In this document: positions 18,609 through 24,971 of the stretch, one piece after another
How positions within the stretch are numbered: the first letter of the stretch is position 1
How the letters are laid out: each line of letters opens with the position of its first letter
From: Gemmatimonadaceae bacterium
GTDB lineage: Bacteria > Gemmatimonadota > Gemmatimonadetes > Gemmatimonadales > Gemmatimonadaceae
NCBI GenBank assembly: GCA_020846935.1
Contig: JADLCY010000010.1
Span: 124,001-188,000 of the forward strand
DNA length: 64,000 bases
Direction: 5' to 3'
Program-made: the position numbers and the translations under genes
Notes under the pieces: generated by a model
Database searches by the model: none
What the model was told of the DNA's origin: nothing
Seen by the model: the letters and a program-made list of their open reading frames with translations, nothing else

Positions 18609-19238
18609 TCAGCGCGGGCGAGGGAAGGCGGATCGTTCCTTCTCTACGATGGCACGCGCATGGCAGGTTTCGACGTGGTCGTTGACCACGCCCATGGCCT
18701 GCATCGCCGCGTACATCGTGGTGGGGCCGACGAACGTCCACCCGCGCTTCTTGAGGTCCCTGGAGAGCGCGGTGGACTCGGGCGTCGTGGCAAGCGTGGA
18801 GAGCACCGCTGGCGTGAGGCGGCGCGGCCGGCTCGCGTCCGGCGGCTCGTAGGACCAGACGAGCGATCCGATGGAGCCACGTTCGTCGATGAGGTCACAC
18901 GCTCGCTGCGCGTTGTTGATCGTCGACTCGATCTTGCCTCGATGCCGGACGATCCCGACGTTGCCGAGGAGCGTCGTCACATGGCGCGCGGTATAGCGCG
19001 CCACCTTTTCGAAGTCGAAGCCGTCGAATGCGGCACGGAAGTGCTCGCGCTTGCGAAGGATCGTGATCCAGGCGAGGCCGGCCTGAAACCCTTCGAGGCA
19101 GAGCTTCTCGAAGAGCCGCCGATCGTCGGAGACCGGGCGTCCCCACTCGGTATCGTGGTAGTGGACGTAGAGCGGGTCGCTACCGCACCAGCCGCAGCGT
19201 GAGACGGGGTCGTCGGCGTTCGTATGTGCCCTGGTCAT
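18609..19238 (-). CDS. tag: DNA-3-methyladenine glycosylase I
   Basis: The product is 209 residues from the ATG at 19238; longer starts add non-conserved Arg-rich sequence. The Tag signature CGWCGSDPLYVHYHDTEWG is present, and the structural zinc ligands can be placed: Cys15 and His28 at the N-terminus, and the His and Cys of NDHVETCH near the C-terminus. The SLEGFQAG-type segment here reads CLEGFQAGLAWITILRKRE. It excises 3-methyladenine from alkylated DNA in base excision repair. A TACATT -10-like box is 5 nt before the start. It precedes a small membrane protein gene in the same operon. Confidence 0.93.
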   Translation of the reverse strand: MTRAHTNADDPVSRCGWCGSDPLYVHYHDTEWGRPVSDDRRLFEKLCLEGFQAGLAWITILRKREHFRAAFDGFDFEKVARYTARHVTTLLGNVGIVRHRGKIESTINNAQRACDLIDERGSIGSLVWSYEPPDASRPRRLTPAVLSTLATTPESTALSRDLKKRGWTFVGPTTMYAAMQAMGVVNDHVETCHARAIVEKERSAFPRPR

Positions 19239-19243
19239 GGCGG

Positions 19244-19249
19244 AATGTA
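19244..19249 (-). promoter_or_regulatory. -10-like hexamer TACATT before tag
   Basis: TACATT (read on the minus strand) is separated from the tag ATG by CCGCC, 5 nt. No Shine-Dalgarno sequence is possible in that gap, which favours a leaderless transcript. No clear -35 box was found. Confidence 0.35.
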
Positions 19250-19388
19250 CCGACCCCGAGCGCGCAGGGTCTCGAGCGTCACGCCGCGGGCGCAACCGGT
19301 GACGTAGCGCACCTGTGTGGCGGCGTCAGGGGCACCGCACGGCGGAGGGGTGCGGTCGCATCATGCGGGGACGCTCTCACGCCTCCCC

Positions 19389-20369
19389 ATGCGACTGTCG
19401 CTCCTGTTTGCCATTGCTCTCGCCGCGGCCGCCTGTGGCGCACCCGCCGATCCCGGCGCTTCGCCCGATACCGGCGCCCCGGTGCTTCCCGACGACGCCG
19501 ATCTGTGGGTGGCGAACGGACCGCTCAACGGCCGGCGTCCGTTTCCCGCGGACAACTGGTGGAATACCGACATCAGTGCGGCGCCCGTGGACCCCCGATC
19601 CTCGACCCTCATCGCGTCGTGTGGCCTGCGCAATCTGCATCCCGACTTTGGCACCACGTGGAACGGCGCGCCCAACGGGATTCCGTACGTGCTCGTGGGC
19701 GCCAAACAGGTCAAGCGCCCGATCACGTTCCAGTACGCCAGCGAAAGCGATCCCGGTCCGTATCCGATCCCCATGAACCCGCCCATCGAAGGCGGGCCGA
19801 ACGGCACCGGCGATCGACACGTTCTGATCGTCGATACGCTGAACTGGAAGCTCTACGAAGTGTTCGACGCGCATCCCATCAACGGTGGCCGCAGCTGGCG
19901 CGCCGGCTCAGGCGCCATCTTCGATCTCAACTCGAACGCGCTGCGTCCGATGTACTGGACGTCCGCGGACGCGGCCGGGCTGCCGATCTTTCCGGGGCTC
20001 GTGCGCTACGACGAGGCGGTGGTTCGCCAGCGCATCGACCATGCGCTGCGCTTCACTTGTCCACGCACTCGGCGCGGGTTCGTGACGCCGGCGCGTCATT
20101 TCGCGAGCAGCGACACCTCGAGCGCGTTGCCGCCGATGGGCATGCGGGTGCGGCTCAAGGCGAGCTTTGACGTGAGCGGCTATCCCGCCGAGGTCCGCGT
20201 GATTCTCAACGCGATGAAGGCGTACGGGATGTTCATGGCCGACAATGGCAGTGGGTGGTATGTCTCGGGCGCTCCCGATCCACGCTGGAGTGACGCGAAC
20301 CTGGGTACGCTCAAGCGCGTGCCGTCCTCGGCGTTCGAGGTGGTGCAGATGGGGGCGGTGACCAAGTAG
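19389..20369 (+). CDS. Predicted lipoprotein of unknown function
   Basis: The product is 326 residues from the ATG at 19389. The N-terminus is a short lipoprotein signal (LLFAIALAAAACG) with the acylated Cys at about residue 17. The mature part is soluble and rich in Trp, Tyr, Pro and Gly. It has distinctive blocks such as PADNWWNTDIS, NPPIEGGPNGTGDRHVLIVD, GGRSWRAGSGAIFDLNSNA and MFMADNGSGWYVSG. These look like a compact beta-rich domain under strong constraint, and I recall similar unnamed proteins in soil bacteria, but I cannot name the family. Only two further Cys are evident, about residues 78 and 228. It stands alone and is followed by a hairpin terminator. Confidence 0.75.
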   Translation: MRLSLLFAIALAAAACGAPADPGASPDTGAPVLPDDADLWVANGPLNGRRPFPADNWWNTDISAAPVDPRSSTLIASCGLRNLHPDFGTTWNGAPNGIPYVLVGAKQVKRPITFQYASESDPGPYPIPMNPPIEGGPNGTGDRHVLIVDTLNWKLYEVFDAHPINGGRSWRAGSGAIFDLNSNALRPMYWTSADAAGLPIFPGLVRYDEAVVRQRIDHALRFTCPRTRRGFVTPARHFASSDTSSALPPMGMRVRLKASFDVSGYPAEVRVILNAMKAYGMFMADNGSGWYVSGAPDPRWSDANLGTLKRVPSSAFEVVQMGAVTK

Positions 20370-20466
20370 GGTCGCCGGCGACGCGGATGCCGTCGGTTGT
20401 CCGAGTTCAGCGTCGGCTCCCGGGTCGGACTTGCCGAGCGTGTACAATTGCCCTCAAATCACTGAA

Positions 20467-20502
20467 CGACAGAGCCCACCGCTGGCGCGACGGGCTTTGT
20501 CG
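20467..20502 (+). terminator. Stem-loop terminator after lipoprotein gene
   Basis: CGACAGAGCCC (20467-20477) pairs with GGGCTTTGTCG (20492-20502), 11 bp including one G-U pair, with a 14-nt loop. The right arm contains TTT, and moderately T-rich DNA follows. It lies about 100 nt past the stop. Confidence 0.6.
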
Positions 20503-20516
20503 TGTTGTCCGCTTCC

Positions 20517-20533
20517 AGCTCCCGAGGAGGGAC
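20517..20533. repeat. 17-bp direct copy of the tRNA-Asn 3' end (putative att site, distal)
   Basis: AGCTCCCGAGGAGGGAC here is identical and in the same orientation to 21928-21944, which covers the 3' acceptor strand and part of the T arm of the tRNA-Asn gene. Duplicated tRNA 3' ends are the usual footprint of tyrosine-recombinase elements. Confidence 0.6.
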
Positions 20534-20538
20534 CCTAT

Positions 20539-20922
20539 AGCCAAACCGCGACTCTCTACTACTCTGCCAACGATCCAGATCTTTGACTGCTGACCAACTA
20601 CTCGCCATACTGGGGCGGGGGAGGCTTCGGCTACTCGCGAGCTTCAGGGGAGCCGCAGGGGCATCCCGGCAAGCGTCAAGACATCGTCGGCGTTCGTGGC
20701 CCAGGATTCTCGGGGTGCCCTCCCCAAATCTCCTTCAACACGATCAGCATTGAAGGTCAGAACGAACTGTGAGTGTTTACGAGGTCACAGCCGGGTCGGT
20801 CTTTCGGCTTCGCAATCCGCACCTACTATGGGACGTATACGCGCGGTGGAATGACCGTAACGGCTACGGGGAAGCTCTTCTGCCGAGCAATGTGGGGCTG
20901 GTTCAAGTCGGCCAAGTACTAG
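20539..20922 (+). pseudogene. Broken reading frame with two in-frame stops
   Basis: One frame reads as convincing protein across two TGA codons. It starts SQTATLYYSANDPDL, then TGA, then a Gly/Tyr-rich block beginning LLTNYSPYWGGGGFGYS and ending ISFNTISIEGQNEL, then TGA, then a tail with SFGFAIRTYYGTYTRGG and MWGWFKSAKY before a TAG. The composition suggests a secreted or surface protein. I do not recognise the family, and the start is not visible. It overlaps the att-like repeat edge. Confidence 0.4.
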
Positions 20923-20923
20923 G

Positions 20924-21439
20924 ATGACAAAGGTGATCCCTCCTGGGCGCAATGACATCCGCTCTGCTGCCGAACTTTGTCTCCACGGGTGTCGCATAGA
21001 AGCAGGCGTCGCGGCCACAGAATCAGATGTCCTGTTTCGTGTGGAGGGATCGCTCATCGATCTTACCGCGGTAGAGTTCGAGCACCACCTCGAGCAGCTG
21101 GCAAGGCCGGTGATTTGCAGCGCCTCGGTAGTGGATTCTCGATCGCTTGCCGTTCGCTTGGGACCCTATTCAGGCAAGCTACCGCAGCGTCTCGATCTGC
21201 GTCGGTTGCTCACGCGCGGCGCGCCGTTCGTTGCCGTAGCCTCAAGAGGTGTCGAGGTCCGTGCATGCTCTGTTGATGTAGTCGAGCTGTGGCTGCGTGA
21301 TTTTCTGCACCAGAACCTCGCGTTGGGGGCCGGAGCAGCCTCCGATTCCTTCGCGGACGACTATCGGAGCCGTATGGAGGAGTTGGGTGCGTCAGCTCTC
21401 GTCGTCCTGGCGAAGATGGGTTCCGTGAAACGGCGCTAA
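20924..21439 (+). CDS. Orphan hypothetical protein in island remnant
   Basis: The product is 171 residues from the ATG at 20924. Amino-acid composition is balanced, unlike a shadow frame, with no signal peptide, membrane segment or known motif. A second small open frame (GTG at 20769, 52 residues) ends in TGA overlapping this ATG, but it competes with the broken frame described above and I do not call it. Alternation of short hydrophobic strands and helices (FRVEGSLIDLTAVEFEHHLE, PVICSASVVDSRSLAVRL) suggests an alpha/beta fold. It may be island cargo, for example an immunity-type protein, but nothing proves that. Confidence 0.45.
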   Translation: MTKVIPPGRNDIRSAAELCLHGCRIEAGVAATESDVLFRVEGSLIDLTAVEFEHHLEQLARPVICSASVVDSRSLAVRLGPYSGKLPQRLDLRRLLTRGAPFVAVASRGVEVRACSVDVVELWLRDFLHQNLALGAGAASDSFADDYRSRMEELGASALVVLAKMGSVKRR

Positions 21440-21660
21440 AGCAGGCACTTCGCGGTGGGTGCTTGGGAAAGCGCCATCTGTTGCATCGCAGGGAGTGTGA
21501 AGGTTCCCTGTGGGTTTGGTTCGGGTGCCCGAGACTTTGCGGGTGCCCACGAGCTCGAGGTTCGGCGCGGGCCGGCCGGTGGCAAGAAGCCCAAGAGTTC
21601 CGTTACGTGGTGCGTGCTGTACCAGCTGACCCACGCGAGAGTGGCGCACTCCACGTCTTG
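21436..21660 (-). pseudogene. IS3-family transposase (OrfB) C-terminal remnant
   Basis: The minus strand encodes ECATLAWVSWYSTHHVTE then LLGFLPPAG. This matches the conserved end of IS3-group OrfB transposases, where a stretch like ATLEWVDWFNNRR...IGxxPPAE closes the DDE domain. The upstream part of the domain is absent or frame-shifted, and the sequence after PPAG drifts. No terminal inverted repeats were found. It therefore cannot be active. Confidence 0.5.
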
Positions 21661-21899
21661 CCTCCGGGAATCCCGGGTCGATTCAGTGCCGCAACACCCA
21701 CACCGTCCACCAGCTGCGGGCGGGGGACGATCCTTGGCTGATCGCCGAGAACCTCGTCACGTGGACGAGAAGATGATCCTGTCCATCCATGGAAAGCCCG
21801 TCCCATGGCGAAGGAGATGGTGCGAGCTCAGGCGCGCGACTAGCGGAGGGCAAACTCGTGACACGGTTACTCTGCCAAAGTGCCCGAGAAACGACATGA

Positions 21900-21922
21900 G
21901 GCCAGCGCTGTGAACGCTGGCC
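21900..21922 (-). terminator. Hairpin after tRNA-Asn
   Basis: GGCCAGCG (21900-21907) pairs perfectly with CGCTGGCC (21915-21922) around a 7-nt loop, beginning 8 nt beyond the tRNA 3' end on the minus strand. There is no T-tract directly after it. Confidence 0.45.
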
Positions 21923-21927
21923 CCACA

Positions 21928-21944
21928 AGCTCCCGAGGAGGGAC
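21928..21944. repeat. 17-bp tRNA-Asn 3'-end segment (putative att site, proximal)
   Basis: This copy of AGCTCCCGAGGAGGGAC covers the last 15 nt of the tRNA gene plus 2 nt outside it. It is identical to 20517-20533. The shared segment includes the full 3' acceptor strand, so integration here would keep the tRNA functional. Confidence 0.6.
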
Positions 21945-22002
21945 TCGAACCCCCGACAGGGTGATTAACAGTCACCTGCTCTACCACCTGAGCTACTCGG
22001 GA
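21930..22002 (-). tRNA. tRNA-Asn (anticodon GTT)
   Basis: The 73-nt gene folds as a cloverleaf. The acceptor stem TCCCGAG pairs with CTCGGGA with discriminator G. The D arm contains AGCTCAGGTGGTAGAGC, the anticodon loop is CTGTTAA with anticodon GTT, and the T loop is GGTTCGAGTCC. The 3' CCA is not encoded. It sits 82 nt downstream of the nucleotidase gene on the same strand, and a TAGTTT hexamer at 22014-22019 could be its -10 box. Confidence 0.95.
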
Positions 22003-22083
22003 ATGGTCCGCGAAAACTAAGCGGCGCACGGAGGCACTGGTAGCCGGATTCCCGGCGCCGAGACAGGGGCGCCGGCCCGTCCA

Positions 22084-23634
22084 TCACCCGGATCCACGGC
22101 CCTTCGGCCCACCAGCCTGCGCGGTTCCGCCCGGTCCCCCGCGAGCGCCCCACCGCGCCCGCATCTCCTCCATCAGCGGCACCCGCACGTCCCGCAGGTT
22201 CCTCCTGTCGGTGACCTCCGGGGCCGGAAAGACGAAGAAGGGCAGGTTGGCCTCACGCCCCGTCAGCAGAAAGTCCGTCGTCACCACCGTGTACACGCGG
22301 TCGGGGTCGATCGGCTGCCCGTTCACCATCACCTGGTCGCCTTGCACCACCGCGCCGTACGTGTGGAGAAAGCCGCCGATGCCCACGTTGCGGCTCCCGG
22401 TGAGCAGGGTGCGCGCGATGAGCCGACCCGTCACGCGAACGGTCGCGAGCGGGCCGCCAAATGGCAGGATGCGGATGACATCGTATTGCGTCACCGGGCC
22501 GGCGGGCACCACGTCGTCGATGCGAATACTGCCGGCGTTGAAGATGCCGATCTCCGCCGCGGGCGCCTCGCGCCGCATGGCGGCCAGCATCAGTTCGGTC
22601 ATGTTCGTCGGTCGCGCGCGCATCACAGACTCGCGCGCATCGAGCGGTTCGGGAATGGTCGCCACGAGTTCGCGCGGCGCAAACCCATCCCGGATGTAGC
22701 CCGCGAACGCGACGTCCAGCCAGCGCTCGACTTCGGCGCGCACGGTGGGATCTTCGGGGATGCTGTCGGTGATCGGCACGAGTTCCGTCGTGACCACGGG
22801 CCGCGTGCCGCGCGCACCGAAATGCAGCGTGACCACCTGGGCGCTGCGCGCGTTGCCGTCCGCCTTCACGATGGGCGTGCGACGCGCACCGCGCCGCAGC
22901 AGAAAGTTGTCGTGTTCGTGTCCGCCCACGATCACGTCGATGCCGTCGACCTCCGAGGCGAGCCGGTCGTCTTCGTAGTAGTACTGGTGCGTGATCGCGA
23001 TGACGGCGTCCACCGAATCGCGCAACCGCTGCACCTCGCGACGGACGGCGGCCCACTGGTCCTGGTAGCGCACCCACGGGGCGCGCGTCGCAGGCAGCAA
23101 GGTACCGACGAGCCCCAGCGTGATCACGCGGCCCCCGCGCGTGGCCACGCGCACGATGGCCCGAGGCACCGTGCCGCTCAACGGCACACCCGCGGTGTCG
23201 GTCACGTTGCTGATCACGTAGCGAAAGCGCGACTCGCGTACGCGAGCCTGAAACAGGCGCTCCGCGATGTCGAACTCGTGATTGCCTAACGTGGCCCAGT
23301 CCAGGCCCATGGCGTTGAGTACGGCCACCATCTGTCGACCGGCCAGGGCTTCGCCGTCGACGCGCGCCGTCCCGAGCGCGGAGGGTGACATGAAGTCGCC
23401 ACCGAGGGTGGTGAGCACCTGACCGCGCTCGCGGAGCAGTCGCTGGCGCACCGTGGCCACTCGCGCGAGCCCGCCGGCGCGGCCACCCTCGATGGGCGTG
23501 ATCTCGTAGACGTCGTTCAGGTGCAAGAGGGTCACGACGGCGTCGGCGGGTGGCGACGGCGCAAGGTCGGCCACGCGCGCAGGGGCGGTCGCGCAGCCGA
23601 TGGTGGCCACGCTGACCATGAGGAGGAATCGCAT
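22084..23634 (-). CDS. 5'-nucleotidase/UshA-type metallophosphoesterase lipoprotein
   Basis: The product is 516 residues from the ATG at 23634; a GTG two codons upstream is possible. A lipoprotein signal ends VSVATIGC. The metallophosphoesterase domain has all the usual metal-binding blocks: HLNDVYEI, GGDFMSP, GNHEFD, ITHQYYYED and GGHEHD. The C-terminal 5'-nucleotidase domain (about 310-480) includes AEIGIFNAGSIRIDD and LPFGGPL. It should hydrolyse extracytoplasmic nucleotides or nucleotide sugars to nucleosides and phosphate. An AAGATT -10-like box lies 6 nt before the start. tRNA-Asn follows on the same strand. Confidence 0.9.
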   Translation of the reverse strand: MRFLLMVSVATIGCATAPARVADLAPSPPADAVVTLLHLNDVYEITPIEGGRAGGLARVATVRQRLLRERGQVLTTLGGDFMSPSALGTARVDGEALAGRQMVAVLNAMGLDWATLGNHEFDIAERLFQARVRESRFRYVISNVTDTAGVPLSGTVPRAIVRVATRGGRVITLGLVGTLLPATRAPWVRYQDQWAAVRREVQRLRDSVDAVIAITHQYYYEDDRLASEVDGIDVIVGGHEHDNFLLRRGARRTPIVKADGNARSAQVVTLHFGARGTRPVVTTELVPITDSIPEDPTVRAEVERWLDVAFAGYIRDGFAPRELVATIPEPLDARESVMRARPTNMTELMLAAMRREAPAAEIGIFNAGSIRIDDVVPAGPVTQYDVIRILPFGGPLATVRVTGRLIARTLLTGSRNVGIGGFLHTYGAVVQGDQVMVNGQPIDPDRVYTVVTTDFLLTGREANLPFFVFPAPEVTDRRNLRDVRVPLMEEMRARWGARGGPGGTAQAGGPKGRGSG

Positions 23635-23640
23635 GCGCAC

Positions 23641-23646
23641 AATCTT
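23641..23646 (-). promoter_or_regulatory. -10-like hexamer AAGATT before nucleotidase gene
   Basis: AAGATT (minus strand) is followed by GTGCGC and the ATG, a 6-nt gap. It resembles the TAGATT boxes before maeB and rpiB in both sequence and position. No good -35 box was found. Confidence 0.3.
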
Positions 23647-23869
23647 GCGATGGGCAACGCCGGCCCGTCAGTACGCGACTGGGCGGCGAGGCCGAGTTCG
23701 AGCCGGGCGTGCGCACAGCGGTGATCGCCGCCGTGCGTCGCGACACGTCACCGGTCCGGTCGTTCCGGTGTGCAAGGGCCAGGATGCTCACATGCGAGGT
23801 CGCTGGTGGGACCGTTGAACTGACCCGCGACCTGCGAGCTCCTCCGGATGGTCCGTGCCCCAGCGAGGC

Positions 23870-23875
23870 GATAAT
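23870..23875 (+). promoter_or_regulatory. -10 hexamer GATAAT at start of SDR gene
   Basis: GATAAT is followed by CTCCCCGG (8 nt) and the GTG at 23884. The match to TATAAT is good, and a start at +1 would coincide with the GTG. No ribosome site is present. Confidence 0.4.
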
Positions 23876-23883
23876 CTCCCCGG

Positions 23884-24702
23884 GTGCCGAATGTTCAGGA
23901 TAAGGAGCGCCGCCTGGCCGTGATCACCGGGGCGTCCGAGGGGATCGGGCGCGACCTGGCCGCGTGTTACGCCACGGCAGGCTTCGACCTCGTGTTGGTC
24001 GCGCGGCGTGAGACGCTGCTGCGGGACGTCGCCACTGACCTCGCGGCCACCCGTGGCGTCCGGTGCCGCGTAGTGGTCGCGGACCTCTCGACCAGCGACG
24101 GCTGCGAACAGGTCATCCAGGCCATCGCGCCCGAGCGCCACCGACTCTACGCCCTGGTGAACAACGCCGGGCTCGGCACGCACGGGTGGTTCCACGAGCT
24201 GCCGATCGATCGTCAACGGACGCTCATCGACGTGAACGTGAGCGCACTCACGCACCTGACGCGGGGCGTGCTGCCCTGGCTGCGCGCCAATGGCGCGGGA
24301 CACGTGATGAACGTGGCCTCGGTGGCGTCCTTTCAGCCCGGGCCGCTCATGGCGACGTATTACGCGTCCAAGGCGTACGTCCTGTCGCTCTCAGAGGCGC
24401 TGCATAACGAGTGCCGCGGGACGGGGGTCACGGTCAGCGCGGTGTGCCCGGGACCCACGCGCACGGGCTTCGCGCGGGTCGCCGGGATCTCACCCCGCGC
24501 GAAACCGGGAGGGGCGCCCGCCATGGACTCCCGGGTGGTCGCCGATCTCGCCTTTCGCGGCACGATGGCCGGCCGTCCCGTGATTCTCACCGGCTTCCGC
24601 AACCGGGTCGCCGCGTGGATCGGACGCTATCTCCCGCGCACGGTCAGCGCGGAACTGGTCCGGAGGATCCAGATGAGGCGCCTCGAGGCAGGGCAGGGTT
24701 AG
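23884..24702 (+). CDS. Short-chain dehydrogenase/reductase
   Basis: The product is 272 residues from the GTG at 23884. The Rossmann motif TGASEGIG is at about residues 15-22, the NNAG motif near 94, and the catalytic set is Ser of NVASVAS with YYASK (Tyr and Lys). A DLST-type Asp after the second strand and the ARRE basic pair after strand 2 suggest NADP(H) preference. The closest classical group is the SDR proteins of the YqjQ/DltE type that act on acyl or ketone groups. It is a single gene convergent with uvrA, and the substrate cannot be inferred. Confidence 0.88.
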   Translation: MPNVQDKERRLAVITGASEGIGRDLAACYATAGFDLVLVARRETLLRDVATDLAATRGVRCRVVVADLSTSDGCEQVIQAIAPERHRLYALVNNAGLGTHGWFHELPIDRQRTLIDVNVSALTHLTRGVLPWLRANGAGHVMNVASVASFQPGPLMATYYASKAYVLSLSEALHNECRGTGVTVSAVCPGPTRTGFARVAGISPRAKPGGAPAMDSRVVADLAFRGTMAGRPVILTGFRNRVAAWIGRYLPRTVSAELVRRIQMRRLEAGQG

Positions 24703-24971
24703 GTCGACGCGCGCGCGGGTCGCATCATCCTCGATCGGGAGCAACCAGCGCGCCCAATCCGTGTTGTTGAGGGTGCCAGACGAATCATGGCATGACCATC
24801 AACGGATCCCCGAAGACGAATGCCCAGCCTATGAGTAGCGTTCGCCACCAAGGTGCACCGAGTCGGGGGGATCACCATCCACCGCCCTGCGCCCCGCAGC
24901 ACAACACGCGCACGTCGTCGACGCGTGGGTCCCTTGTGGCCGTCGGGGTGACGCACGCGAGGATCCGCGTG

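Larger units (their letters stand above)
20517..21944. mobile_element. Decayed 1.4-kb integrated element next to tRNA-Asn
   Basis: The segment lies between the tRNA-Asn 3' end and a 17-bp copy of it. It contains a broken reading frame, an orphan ORF of 171 residues and an IS3-type transposase tail, but no intact integrase. Its base composition is visibly less GC-extreme than the flanks, and coding density is low compared with the rest of the window. I interpret it as the remainder of a once larger island. The repeat is seen directly; the mobile origin is inference. Confidence 0.5.
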
